Shown here piece after piece: positions 1-9,900 of a stretch of 64,000 bases of DNA (position 1 is the stretch's first letter; the number at the start of each line of letters is the position of its first letter). Source of the DNA: a virus; IMG/VR virus record IMGVR_UViG_3300009151_000045, positions 1 to 64,000 of that record; one strand, 5' to 3'. A model generated the notes under the pieces. It was not told the origin of the DNA. It searched no databases and was given only the letters and a program-made list of their open reading frames with translations. The position numbers and the translations under genes are program-made.

Positions 1-201
1 ATCCATCGTAGTGATATTAAGGCTATTGCGATTATGATGCCAATCACCCATAAAGATACCTGTATCACAACCTTCCTCCTTTGCTTTAGCAATGTACCAG
101 TCTACAAAATCTTCACAGTCTTGATTGTGTACCGAGCTGTTAGATTTTAATCCAAAATGTATGTCCGTGAAGGCGGCAATCTTCTTAAACATATTACTCA
201 T
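1..201 (-). CDS. 47: Recombination nuclease subunit gp47-like (SbcD/Mre11 family), 5' end only
   Basis: Only the first 66 codons are inside the window; the gene runs off the left edge. The visible part has the first metal-binding block of a calcineurin-like phosphoesterase: a D-x-H pair in FTDIHFG at about residues 10-16, then GDWHHNR near residue 56, matching the GDxxHN block of SbcD/Mre11 nucleases. In T4, gp47 pairs with SbcC-like gp46 to process DNA ends for recombination-dependent replication. The ATG shares one base with the upstream TAA (TAATG), and the gene lies two genes downstream of gp55, a T4-like neighbourhood. A different phage phosphoesterase cannot be excluded from so short a piece. 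Confidence 0.8.
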   Translation of the reverse strand, partial: MSNMFKKIAAFTDIHFGLKSNSSVHNQDCEDFVDWYIAKAKEEGCDTGIFMGDWHHNRNSLNITTMD

Positions 202-365
202 TAATAACATTCCTTGACAATGTAATATGTAGGTTTGGGATATTTGTTAGCAATATCGTTTTCTTTAATCCATTTGTTCATATCTGGCGCATTAAAAAAC
301 ATTTTGTTAACGACTACTTTATGTGTGGCCGACTCTACAATACTAAGATAGTTACTTTTACTCAC
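201..365 (-). CDS. Small hypothetical protein (54 aa) between gp55 and gp47
   Basis: Function not recognised. The likely start is GTG at 365, because a good Shine-Dalgarno (AAGGAG, complement of 375-380) sits 9 bases upstream inside the end of gp55. A TTG at 383 would lengthen the protein by six residues but has no such site. The product is basic and has no membrane segment. The start overlaps the gp55 stop by 8 bases and the stop shares one base with the gp47 ATG, so all three genes look translationally coupled. Confidence 0.7.
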   Translation of the reverse strand: MSKSNYLSIVESATHKVVVNKMFFNAPDMNKWIKENDIANKYPKPTYYIVKECY

Positions 366-1191
366 TGGGTGTTTCTCCTTCAAATCGTTTTAAAGCGGCC
401 GCATGCTCGCCTGCACCAGTTCTTGAGTAGCTGGGGTTCATACCGTTGATTTCTAAGATATCATCTCGGATATTTTGATTACGTTTTTCAATATTGATAA
501 CACGCACAAAACTGTTTGTAACTGCGGCAGTAAAATAAGCGAACGGATTATCTGATTTGCTTTCATCAAATTGCAAACCAATTTGTGTTAATTGTAGAAT
601 AGCTTGACCCTTCATCTCGTCATTGTATGTATAGCCACGTACATTGCCACGGGTGGCATATCTCTCACATAACTTTAACATCATACGTGCCAAGGTGTTA
701 GTAATTTGGCCAGCATCTTTGTCAAAGTGCCCTTTTTCTAAAGTGCCTTTCCAATGACTTTTACCTACACAAACTAGCTCGTCGGCGTCATTATATTTCC
801 AATGTTGAAAGGGCGGAAAATTCACTTTGTCTCTATGGTCAGCAAGACTTTTAGGATTCTTTTTGCGAGTATTGTTAAGCGGAATATGGTCAAAAGTCAT
901 AACACGGAAAACGACATCTGTTTTTTGGATTTTTTTGTAGTCCACTTCACAGTCTGCTTGTTTGACTTTTTCTCCAGCTTTTTTACGAGTTTGATATTCT
1001 AGATCACCTTGTCGTTTGGCTCTATTACGTTTGGCCTCTGCTACAGTACGTATATTAATTTTGTCAATGCTTGGTATGATTAAATCATATTGATGAAACT
1101 CGGGACTTGAAAACACACAATACGAGCTTTTTGATTTGTGTATCTCTAACAACATATCCTTGTTGTTTAGGTAATTTACTTTAGCTGTCAT
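358..1191 (-). CDS. 55: Late-transcription sigma factor gp55, with N-terminal extension
   Basis: gp55 directs host RNA polymerase to T4-type late promoters (NATAAATA). The C-terminal half, about residues 150-250, carries the family pattern: FDKDAGQITNTLARMM, RGYTYNDEMKGQAILQLTQIG, then NPFAYFTAAVTNSFVRVIN and IEKRNQNIRDD, which corresponds to the sigma region 2-like core. At 277 residues it is about 90 longer than T4 gp55 (185 aa). Residues 1-125 look like a separate basic module rather than part of the sigma fold. The C-terminus (LKRFEGETPSE) is hydrophobic-acidic, as expected for contact with the gp45 clamp, but this is only suggestive. GGAG lies 10 bases before the ATG, and a sigma70-like promoter precedes it at 1215-1243. 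Confidence 0.92.
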   Translation of the reverse strand: MTAKVNYLNNKDMLLEIHKSKSSYCVFSSPEFHQYDLIIPSIDKINIRTVAEAKRNRAKRQGDLEYQTRKKAGEKVKQADCEVDYKKIQKTDVVFRVMTFDHIPLNNTRKKNPKSLADHRDKVNFPPFQHWKYNDADELVCVGKSHWKGTLEKGHFDKDAGQITNTLARMMLKLCERYATRGNVRGYTYNDEMKGQAILQLTQIGLQFDESKSDNPFAYFTAAVTNSFVRVINIEKRNQNIRDDILEINGMNPSYSRTGAGEHAAALKRFEGETPSE

Positions 1192-1214
1192 TGATTCAGT
1201 TCTCCGGAATGTTA

Positions 1215-1243
1215 AGTATAAACTACGCAGTTAATAAAGTCAA
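1215..1243 (-). promoter_or_regulatory. Sigma70-type promoter for gp55 / gp47
   Basis: Read on the minus strand: TTGACT (1243-1238), a 17-base spacer, then TATACT (1220-1215). Each box differs from consensus at one base. It lies 24 bases upstream of the gp55 ATG. It would be read by unmodified host polymerase, so gp55 would be made before late transcription starts. Confidence 0.7.
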
Positions 1244-1250
1244 ATAAATA
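1243..1250 (+). promoter_or_regulatory. T4-type late promoter (AATAAATA) for the baseplate operon
   Basis: AATAAATA followed by ATAC lies 24 bases before the ATG of the first tail gene and matches the NATAAATA late box used by gp55-type sigma factors. Its first base coincides with the start of the leftward -35 box. A purine-rich ribosome site (AAAAGGGGA) follows. Confidence 0.65.
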
Positions 1251-1274
1251 ATACACCAAAAGGGGATATTAATT

Positions 1275-2261
1275 ATGGCAGTTCTTGGATCGACAGTTAC
1301 AACTCTCAGTGCTAGCTCAAATATTTTGAGCCAGACTACTAACGTTAGCCGCCAGGTAGCAAGTGGAATTGCTGGTATAACAGCAGTCAGCGATCTTGGA
1401 TCTGCAATACGATCCGGTAGTATAGCTTCTGGTGCAGAAGCCATTGGAGACCTGAGCAGTGCATTTGCTTCATTTGGTGGCGATGCAAATTCGAATGATT
1501 GGCGTGTCAGATTAAGTCTCCCTACTTGGCCAAGTTTTAGATCTAGCCCTGTGCTTGCTCCACTGAAAGATGCTGGAGGATTGATATTTCCCTATACCCC
1601 GCAAATTACTATTCAGAGCAGTGCCACTTATGGTGCAATAGAAACTGTGCATACAAACTACAAATTCCATGCATTTAGAAACAGTGATCCCGGAACAATT
1701 ACAGTAACAGCACCTATGAACGTGGAAGATCCAACACAGGGCTTGTACTGGATTGCCGCTGTGCATTATTTACGCAGTCTGACTAAAATGTTTACAGGTC
1801 TTGATCCTAAAGCAGGTAACCCTCCTCCTATAGTTAAACTTAACGGATATGGCAATTTTGTTTTTAAGAATGTGCCTGTAGTGATAACTCAATTTTCAAC
1901 AACACTGCCTAACGATTGTGATTACATCGCTGTGCCGGTAGTTGGCAGTGCCGCAGGTGCAATAGAAGGAATTGCAGACGCATTAGGCGGAGCCGCAGAT
2001 AGCCTCGGCGGAGCCGGTATTGGACTAGGCGGACTAGTGAATAGTGTAAGTAGTATAGCAGGTGGAATAGGTCAGATAGCAGGGCTTGCAGGATCTTTGG
2101 GACTGGGCGGAAAAACAAGCGGCGGCATTAGCTATGTACCAACAAAGAGTTCGTTCCAAATTACTCTACAACCAATTTACAGTAGAACCAGTTCTCGTAC
2201 ATTTAGTCTTGATAGGTTTGTGCAAGGTGGTTATCTAAACAGCGCCTTTGGATACATTTAA
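1275..2261 (+). CDS. Baseplate tail-tube cap/initiator, gp48/gp54-like
   Basis: A virion structural protein of 328 aa. Residues about 75-215 carry the pattern I associate with T4-like gp48/gp54: a WRVRLSLP start, GLIFPYTPQITIQ, an HTNYKFHAFRNSDPG stretch, the IAAVHYLRSLTKM helix and a PPPIVKLNGYGNF turn. In T4 these proteins cap the baseplate hub and start tail-tube assembly. The first 70 residues are rich in Ser, Ala and Ile. Residues about 225-280 form a low-complexity Gly/Ala/Leu stretch, so this part may be flexible. It is followed at once by gp53, as expected for a baseplate cluster. Whether it is the gp48 or gp54 equivalent cannot be decided here. Confidence 0.65.
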   Translation: MAVLGSTVTTLSASSNILSQTTNVSRQVASGIAGITAVSDLGSAIRSGSIASGAEAIGDLSSAFASFGGDANSNDWRVRLSLPTWPSFRSSPVLAPLKDAGGLIFPYTPQITIQSSATYGAIETVHTNYKFHAFRNSDPGTITVTAPMNVEDPTQGLYWIAAVHYLRSLTKMFTGLDPKAGNPPPIVKLNGYGNFVFKNVPVVITQFSTTLPNDCDYIAVPVVGSAAGAIEGIADALGGAADSLGGAGIGLGGLVNSVSSIAGGIGQIAGLAGSLGLGGKTSGGISYVPTKSSFQITLQPIYSRTSSRTFSLDRFVQGGYLNSAFGYI

Positions 2262-2262
2262 T

Positions 2263-2562
2263 ATGGCAACTTATACAAATACAAGTCCCTACTTTACAAC
2301 CAGTATAACCAACAATCATCTTGGTACACTATCAATCAGACCAGTGAGTTCTGAAGTTGATGATATTCTATATACAATACAACCACAATACACATATAGA
2401 CCAGATCTATTGGCTCACGACCTTTACGGTGATTCTACACTGTGGTGGGTTTTCATTCAACGAAATTTAGATGTTCTACAAGATCCTATACTTGATTTTA
2501 TTCCCGGTAAACAAATTTATCTTTGTAAAAATAGTAGCCTAAAAACTGCCCTAGGAATATAA
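2263..2562 (+). CDS. 53: Baseplate wedge protein gp53
   Basis: A 99-residue protein with the signature of the gp53 wedge subunit: YTYRPDLLAHDLYGDSTLWW, then FIQRNLDVLQDPILDFIPG and the short C-terminal IYL strand. gp53 joins wedges to each other and to the hub during baseplate assembly. The ATG at 2263 is chosen over an in-frame TTG at 2248 because it falls one base after the preceding stop. T4 gp53 is longer (196 aa); this compact form is like those of marine T4-like phages. Confidence 0.85.
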   Translation: MATYTNTSPYFTTSITNNHLGTLSIRPVSSEVDDILYTIQPQYTYRPDLLAHDLYGDSTLWWVFIQRNLDVLQDPILDFIPGKQIYLCKNSSLKTALGI

Positions 2563-2563
2563 C

Positions 2564-4780
2564 ATGAGCGGAGTAGACAGTTTAGTTCAGGTAGCCGCTG
2601 CCACAACTGCTGGACTAGCAGTAGTGCAAAGTCTATCATCATCCGGCCCAGCTAATTCTGTTTCGGCAGCGAGCGGAGCAACAGGATTATTTGGATCATT
2701 CTTCTCTGGCTCCGGCAATACCAAACTACCAGTGGCTAATCCACTACTAAACTATGCCAGCTATACATATCAGATAGGGTTAGGTGTGTTGACCAATGCA
2801 CAGATAAACAATCCTAATCTTTACATGAAAGGCAACACGATTCCTTTGATTCTTAAAGATGCCAGTGCTAGTCCGCAGAATAGAGTAAAAACTCCCTACG
2901 GCACTTTTGAATTTTATATAGATAATTTAGAAATTGACACACTGCCAGTTCTCCAAACAAATGCCATGTCAAATGTTACCAACATAACATTTAAAATTAT
3001 TGAACCCTACAGCATGGGCATGTTTATGGTGGCACTACAAACAGCCGCTGCCAAAGCAGGGCATCAAAATTGGATACAAGCACCGTTTATAATCACTATA
3101 GATTTCAAAGGCAACAAGGAAACTGGAACCTTATCTAATATTCCCAAGACGAGTCGTAGGATTCCTATAAAGCTCACACAATCCGATATGACAGTAAATG
3201 AACAGGGATGTGTTTATTCGGTTTCGGCAATCCCATGGAATGGTCAAGCATATTCAAACGCAGATGCAGGCTTAAAAACAAATATAGCTATTTCTGGAAA
3301 AACTGTACAAGAAATATTGCAAACAGGACCAACCAGTCTTCAGGCAGTTATCAACGCAAAATTAAAACAGCAAGAAAAACAGGGAATAGTAAATCAAGCA
3401 GACGAAATTGTAATTCTATTTCCTCGAAGTTTAGAAACAGGCAAAGCTCCTGCTTCAACAGATCAAAAAGCTACTACAGCGGTAGATGCAGACTCTATTA
3501 GCAAACAGATAGGAGTAACTAGAACTGGAACAATCGGCGATACCAAAGAAGGCATAAACAAAAATCTAATACAATCATCTTCTGATGTTAATGAGCTGGG
3601 AGCATCCACATTGGGATTTAGTGAAATAAGACAGGGCGATACCACAGCAGGTAAAGAAAAAGACGTATGGAAAGAAAATTCCGGAGTGTATACTAGAGGA
3701 AACTTGGTAATTGATCCTGCAAAAAACGACATGCGATTTACTCAGAACATGGATATTTTTAATGTTATTAATCAGGTCCTAATGATAAGTGATTTTTCTA
3801 AGAAAGCAATGAAAGGTGAAGCTGTAAGTGATAAAGGCACAAGGCCGCTATGGACTATAGATGCTCAAGTATTCAATATAGATAGCAATGCTAATCTTAA
3901 CAAGACAGGTATGTATCCTAGACTAATTGTTTATAGAGTGGCACGATACGAAGCACACACTCAACAAAATCAACCAGTTAACACCGCACCAGTGGGTGTT
4001 GACAACTTGAAGAAAACAGTGGCTAAATCTTACAATTATATCTATACTGGCAAGAACGTGGATATAATAAATTTTAATATTAAATTTGATGCCGGATTTG
4101 TAGGCAAGATGGGACAAGCCAAGTTGAATCAAAGTCAAGACATCACAAATAAAGCTAATGAAAGTGGCGCCCAAGAACTTAAAAAGGATGACTTTCAGTA
4201 TCCTGAGGGCAAAGCACCACCTACAAGCGGAAGTTTTTTACCAGGAGTTGTGAGAGCTTTTGAAAACTGGTTAGGTACAGATTTCTACGGTGGTGGCGGC
4301 CCGGAAGATTACAGCACACGAGTAATGAGATCCTATTGGGATGCAGTTACCAGCATGTCTGACATGGTAGAATTAGAATTAGAAATACTGGGTGATCCCT
4401 ACTATATTATTCAAAGCGGATTAGCTAATTATTCGGGTTCTTTGGATTCGGACAATCTGCATGACGACGGTAGTATGGCGTATCAAAACGGACAGGTATT
4501 TATTAACGTAAATTTTAGAACGCCAGTTGACATAAATCTCACATCGGGAATGTATGATTTTGGAAAATCAGCCAAGACTGGTCCGGTACAGATGTGGTCC
4601 GGATTGTATAGAATTACAGAAGTACATAGCAAATTTCAAGGTGGTACATTTTTACAAACCCTAGACGGGATCAGATTGCCTAACCAGGAATTTCCTAGCT
4701 CTTCACAACCAACTAAGGACAAGCTCAATGGGCTGGTCCAAGCACCGCCTAACGGTGATCCCGCAACTACTCCAAAATAA
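2564..4780 (+). CDS. Large baseplate hub-region structural protein (possible gp27 equivalent)
   Basis: A 738-residue protein between gp53 and the gp5 spike, where a hub component is expected. Residues about 60-210 contain extended strands (TYQIGLGVLTNAQI, FEFYIDNLEIDTL, VTNITFKIIEPYSMGMF) that read as a beta-sandwich tail-tube-like domain. About residues 395-430 contain FTQNMDIFNVINQVLMISDF, and about 590-615 contain MVELELEILGDPYYI, a pattern recurrent in large myovirus baseplate proteins. T4 gp27 is 391 aa, so even if this is the hub it carries extra domains. The assignment rests mainly on position; no enzymatic motif was seen. Confidence 0.5.
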   Translation: MSGVDSLVQVAAATTAGLAVVQSLSSSGPANSVSAASGATGLFGSFFSGSGNTKLPVANPLLNYASYTYQIGLGVLTNAQINNPNLYMKGNTIPLILKDASASPQNRVKTPYGTFEFYIDNLEIDTLPVLQTNAMSNVTNITFKIIEPYSMGMFMVALQTAAAKAGHQNWIQAPFIITIDFKGNKETGTLSNIPKTSRRIPIKLTQSDMTVNEQGCVYSVSAIPWNGQAYSNADAGLKTNIAISGKTVQEILQTGPTSLQAVINAKLKQQEKQGIVNQADEIVILFPRSLETGKAPASTDQKATTAVDADSISKQIGVTRTGTIGDTKEGINKNLIQSSSDVNELGASTLGFSEIRQGDTTAGKEKDVWKENSGVYTRGNLVIDPAKNDMRFTQNMDIFNVINQVLMISDFSKKAMKGEAVSDKGTRPLWTIDAQVFNIDSNANLNKTGMYPRLIVYRVARYEAHTQQNQPVNTAPVGVDNLKKTVAKSYNYIYTGKNVDIINFNIKFDAGFVGKMGQAKLNQSQDITNKANESGAQELKKDDFQYPEGKAPPTSGSFLPGVVRAFENWLGTDFYGGGGPEDYSTRVMRSYWDAVTSMSDMVELELEILGDPYYIIQSGLANYSGSLDSDNLHDDGSMAYQNGQVFINVNFRTPVDINLTSGMYDFGKSAKTGPVQMWSGLYRITEVHSKFQGGTFLQTLDGIRLPNQEFPSSSQPTKDKLNGLVQAPPNGDPATTPK

Positions 4781-4782
4781 AC

Positions 4783-6423
4783 ATGACAAGTCCAAATCGT
4801 ATAGATTATAACGTTCCCAAGCAGACAGAGAAATCCGGACCCGGTCCATTCCTTGCCAGAGTGGTAAGCCAGGTTGATGACACATATATGGGAAGTCTAG
4901 AAGTTGAGCTTCTGGGACCTTCAGGAGCATCTTTAGAAATAGGACAGACAGTAACTGTCAAATACATGACTCCTTTCTATGGGATAACTAAAAAAACATC
5001 TGACCCTAATCTAAACACATTTCAGAATAGTCAACAGAGCTATGGTATGTGGATGGTGCCGCCTGATCCCGGAACCATAGTAATGGTCATATATGTCAAT
5101 GCAGATCCCAAGCGAGCCTATTGGATTGGATGTGTGCCCGAAGAAAATATGAATTTTATGATGCCCGGTGTAGCCGCAACAGAACGAGTTGTAGAATATA
5201 CCAAAGGCGATAACAATGTACCAGATGCGCATCTTGGACGGGCTCCTACTGGAGAATACAATAAACTCATTGCAGAAAATAACACAGCCGGAGATCCAGA
5301 ATTAAAATTAAAACCACAGCATCCTTTTTTCACAACATTGCAAAATCAAGGCCTAACTCTAGATGATATTAGGGGAATAACCACTAGCAGTGCAAGACGA
5401 GAATTCCCCAGTGCAGTATTTGGAATCAGTACTCCTGGTCCGTTGGATAAAACTTCAGCAGGTAGAAGAGGCCCCAAGGGAAATATAGGTCAACAGATAA
5501 AGAATGCTCCGCTGAGTCGTCTAGGAGGTACTACATTTGTAATGGACGACGGTGATGACAAATTTATCAGAATGACCAAAGCCAACGCCGGACCGCCTGT
5601 ATACGAAGCATTGGAAGCATTGCCCGACCAGCAGGTACCTAGTGGTGATGTTACTGTGCCGCACAACGATTTGGTAAGAATACGCACACGAACCGGACAT
5701 CAAATACTTTTACATAATAGTGAAGATTTAATTTACATTGCCAATGCTGCCGGAACCAGCTGGATAGAACTTACCAGCGACGGCAAGATCGATATCTATG
5801 CCAATGATAGCATCAGTGTACATACCAAAGCAGATATGAATTTTTATGCAGACCGAGATATCAATATGGAAGCTGGTCGTAATATCAATATGAAATCTAA
5901 GACACGTACACAGTTAGAATCAACTGGGGATTTTAATTTCCTTGTAGGCGGCAATTACAAAGTTGCAGTTACTGGCAATTACATTAATGTGCTAAAGAAT
6001 TTAAATGTAACTGCAACCGCCGCCGTAAACTTAACCAGCCTAAATACAAATTTACGCAGTAGCAATAATATTATAATGACAGCCAACACTATAAGTGAAA
6101 ATAGTGCACCGGCAGCAACAGCAGTGTCTACTGCACCCAAGGCACTATCCGCATTTGATAATTTTTTCAACGCCACTGGAGGTAAGATAACCAGTATTAT
6201 GAAACGTATACCAAATCACGAACCTTGGCCACAGCATGAAAATTTAGATCCATTATTCATGACACCTAGTTCCACTGATAGAGAAAATACAGAACCTATC
6301 AAGTTTACAGCAAATGCTAATAATCAGTTGGTACCAAAGTATTACTCAGTCTATACAACTGCTACAGATACCTTTACAAAATATAAAGGCACTGCAAGCG
6401 GTCCTACATCAGGAGGAAAATAA
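4783..6423 (+). CDS. 5: Baseplate hub spike gp5-like, no lysozyme domain seen
   Basis: gp5 is the central tail spike. The N-terminal OB-fold is visible at about residues 20-125 (GPFLARVVSQVDDTYMGSLEVELLG ... GMWMVPPDPGTIVMVIY ... AYWIGCV). After a middle region, residues about 245-445 turn into repetitive short strands (IDIYANDSISVHTKADMNFY, then RDINMEAGRNINMKSK) typical of the gp5/VgrG triple-stranded beta-helix. In T4 a lysozyme domain sits between these two parts; here the interval (about 130-245) shows no T4-lysozyme-like catalytic pattern. The C-terminal tail has IPNHEPWPQHENLDP, which recurs in phage gp5 proteins. It follows the hub gene by two bases and shares one base with gp25. Confidence 0.85.
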   Translation: MTSPNRIDYNVPKQTEKSGPGPFLARVVSQVDDTYMGSLEVELLGPSGASLEIGQTVTVKYMTPFYGITKKTSDPNLNTFQNSQQSYGMWMVPPDPGTIVMVIYVNADPKRAYWIGCVPEENMNFMMPGVAATERVVEYTKGDNNVPDAHLGRAPTGEYNKLIAENNTAGDPELKLKPQHPFFTTLQNQGLTLDDIRGITTSSARREFPSAVFGISTPGPLDKTSAGRRGPKGNIGQQIKNAPLSRLGGTTFVMDDGDDKFIRMTKANAGPPVYEALEALPDQQVPSGDVTVPHNDLVRIRTRTGHQILLHNSEDLIYIANAAGTSWIELTSDGKIDIYANDSISVHTKADMNFYADRDINMEAGRNINMKSKTRTQLESTGDFNFLVGGNYKVAVTGNYINVLKNLNVTATAAVNLTSLNTNLRSSNNIIMTANTISENSAPAATAVSTAPKALSAFDNFFNATGGKITSIMKRIPNHEPWPQHENLDPLFMTPSSTDRENTEPIKFTANANNQLVPKYYSVYTTATDTFTKYKGTASGPTSGGK

Positions 6424-6869
6424 TGTCCGATAGTTTACATACCAAAGTAGTTATTACTTCAAAGGCTACAAATAATACAGTATCCAGTCCGAGAAAGTAC
6501 AGAGGGTTTAGTACAGTCAGTACAACCACCCAGAATTTTGCATTGTATGATTTTGAATTGATCAAACAAGATCTGCTAAACAGTTTTCATGTTCGGCAAG
6601 GTGAAAGATTGATGAATCCTGAATATGGGTGTGTGATATGGGATTTGTTGTTTGAACCATTAACTGATAATCTCAAAGAACTTATATTGCAAAATGTCAA
6701 TCAAATAGTCAATGCTGACCCCAGAGTTCAGGCCAGTAATGTGATTGTTACCAGTTATGATACAGGGATACAGATAGAAGCAGTATTGACTTATCTGGTT
6801 TATAACCTACAACAGAAGTTGCAAATACAGTTTGATCAAACCAACGGTTTAACAGCGCAGACTGTATAA
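6423..6869 (+). CDS. 25: Baseplate wedge protein gp25
   Basis: A 148-residue member of the GPW/gp25 family, the sheath initiator at the baseplate rim. Residues about 40-140 match the family: YDFELIKQDLLNSFHVRQGE, RLMNPEYGCVIWDLLFEPL, then NQIVNADPRVQASNV. ADPR corresponds to the conserved E/D-P-R turn. The ATG shares one base with the gp5 stop. T4 gp25 is 132 aa, so the length is normal apart from about 35 extra Ser/Thr-rich residues at the N-terminus. Confidence 0.92.
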   Translation: MSDSLHTKVVITSKATNNTVSSPRKYRGFSTVSTTTQNFALYDFELIKQDLLNSFHVRQGERLMNPEYGCVIWDLLFEPLTDNLKELILQNVNQIVNADPRVQASNVIVTSYDTGIQIEAVLTYLVYNLQQKLQIQFDQTNGLTAQTV

Positions 6870-6890
6870 AATACACACATAATTTTATCA

Positions 6891-6898
6891 AATAAATA
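6891..6898 (+). promoter_or_regulatory. T4-type late promoter (AATAAATA) before gp6
   Basis: AATAAATACA lies 19-26 bases before the gp6 ATG, in the only non-coding gap (47 bases) between gp25 and gp6. It matches the box at 1243-1250. Confidence 0.65.
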
Positions 6899-6916
6899 CA
6901 GTTATTAGGATCAATC

Positions 6917-9900
6917 ATGAGTTCAACCACAAGACAAAATAATCTGCTTATGGCAGAAGATTGGCAAAAGATATATCAAAGTTTTAGGAATGCAGATTTC
7001 CAAAGCTATGATTTTGACAATCTGCGTCGAACAATGATTGATTACATTCGTACTAACTTTCCTGAAGATTTTAACGATTATATTGAAAGTTCAGAATACC
7101 TTGCGCTTATCGATTTAATTGCTTTTATAGGACAAAGTGTAGCTTTCCGCGCTGACCTAAATGCTCGTGAAAACTTTTTAGAGCTTGCAGAGCGTCGAGA
7201 CAGCATATTGAGATTAGCTCGACTGGTCAGTTACAATGCCAGAAGAACGGTAGCAGGTCAGGGATTATTAAAATTTAGCACAATACAAACTACTGAAAAT
7301 GTTGTTGACAGCAATGGGCGCGACCTTGCTGGACAATTTATATCTTGGAATGACAGCAGTAATCCCAACTGGTACGATCAATTTATCAAAGTGATCAATG
7401 CGGCACTTCCTCAAACTCAGCAGTTTGGCAATCCGGCGGATAGTGCTACCATTTATGGAGTTCCTACTGCACAGTACAGATTCAATGCCACTAACAAAGA
7501 TGTTCCGGTATATTCTTTTTCTAAAACTATAGCAGGTCGTGCAATGGACTTTGAAATAACCAGCACGTCATTCAATGGACAAACATTTATATATGAAGAA
7601 GCTCCAAAGATTGCAAATCAAATTGCTTGTGTGTACAAGGATGACGGTTACGGAGCTGGCAGTCCAGGCACTGGATTTTTCTTTAACTTTGTACAAGGAA
7701 CACTCAACACAGGATCGTTCACAATCTCAAACCCCACTACCAATCAATCTATCAATATTGACACACAAAATATCAATGATTCAGATGTTTGGTTATATGA
7801 TTTAAATCAAAGCAATGGATTGGAGAACACACTATGGTTAAAAGTTCCTGCTCTAACAGGAAATAATATTGTCTACAATGCATTAAATCAAACCACTAAT
7901 ACAATTTATGCAGTAGCCACTCGAGTCAACGATGCAATCAGTTTAAATTTTGCAGATGGCACATTTGGAAAACTGCCAAATGGTAATTTTAGAGTTTATT
8001 ATAGAGTCAGTAACGGTTTAACTTATACCATTAATCCAGCAGACATAGTTAATGTATCAATAGTTATACCCTACAAGTCTGCACTAGGCACAAGCGAAAC
8101 CCTCACAATAGGACTCAGTTTACCCAGCTCGGTTATCAACGCAACTGCCGCCGAAACAAATGCCAGCATAAAACAAAATGCACCGCAAACATACTACACT
8201 CAGAATCGTATGATCACAGGCGAGGACTACAATGTTAGTCCGCTAGCAGCCAATCTACAAGTGGCAAAAGTAAAAGCAATCAACAGAACATCCAGCGGCA
8301 TCAGCAGATATTTTGATCTAACAGATCCTACCGGCAAATACAGCAGTACAAACTTGTTCGCAGACGACGGCATAATTTATCAACAATTTTATACTTCAGG
8401 CACAACATTTTCTGCATCTGGCACCAAGGTAACCGGAGCCTACATTCAAGGTGTAATTGATAACACTGTGCTACCTATCCTAGAAGATCCCAATCTTAGA
8501 AATTTCTTTTACTCAAATTTTATTACCTACACTTCTGCCAGTCTCAATGTGTCATGGTATTCAGTGACCGGCGATAGTAACAGCACCAGCGGATACATAG
8601 GTGGCATTGCATCTAAAACACCTTTTGCTGTAGGAACATATACATTGACAGATTTGAGCTATGTTAGGGCTGGCGCACTGATCAAATTTACTGCACCTGC
8701 TGGAAAATATTTTAATACAGCACAATATAATGCTGTCACTACTATACCAACGGTAGCAGGTCAACCGGTAATACCATCAAAGGGTACTAGTTATTTGTGG
8801 GCAAGGGTAGTTTCTGTAAACAGCGACGGTACAGCCGGGGGTGTAGGAACATTGTCGACTGGGTTTGGACCAATTGTTCTCAGCAAACAAATCCCAACCG
8901 GCGCAGTAGTTTCAGCTGTAATGCCTCATTTTGCAACAACCTTGACTTCTAGTGTGCAAGCGTCGATGGTTGATTTGATACTGAGTAATTCAACTTTTGG
9001 TCTGAGATATGACACTGCTACAACCAGTTGGCAAATTGTTTTTGAACAAAATCTAAATAACAAATCTACGTTCAGCTTGCAGTATCAGGGCAATAACAGT
9101 AACACACAGCAAGACGCCAGTTGGATGCTGTTGTTTACGACAGATACATTGATATACACTATTACAGAACGTGCGGCACGATATGTATTTGAGAGCAATG
9201 CCGAAGTCACATTCTATTTTGATGACAGCGTTAAAATTTATGATATTGTAAAATCAAATACTATTACAGACACTATAAAGATACTTAATATCAATACACA
9301 GCCCGACAGTGCCTTTCCGTTCACGACTGACTATCAATGGCAAGTGGTTAGTGAATTTATTGGACAAGACGGATATATTGATCCTAAAAAAATTATAATA
9401 ACTTTTGCAGATCCAAGCAACAGTGGAGTAGTTGATAATCCTCAACAGTTTTTAGATATTGTTGCACCTTCAGTAAATTCATTAAACAAGTACATTGTTG
9501 AGAAAAAATATGAGATATCTTTAGGACAGGAAGACTACAAATATGTGCCTAATAATCCATCTACCGGGCCAGTAATTATATTGCCTACGCAAAGCGCCGC
9601 ATATCCAGTAAGTCAATGGACAGCTGGACAATACTTTTATCTTGTTGACACACAATTGGTTGTGCAGTATGTGCCTACCAGTACTACTCAACAACTACAA
9701 CCTACGTTGGATTATAAAGTCTATTCAGGTAGAGATGGGTTACGATTCCAATATACCCACGGTGCTAATTATGATTCAAGGATTGATCCAGGCTCTAGCA
9801 ACATCATCGATATCTACGTATTGACTCACAGTTATGATACTGCATTTAGGCAGTGGGTAGCCAAGGGTGCCTTGCAAGATGGAACCAAGCCATTACCACC

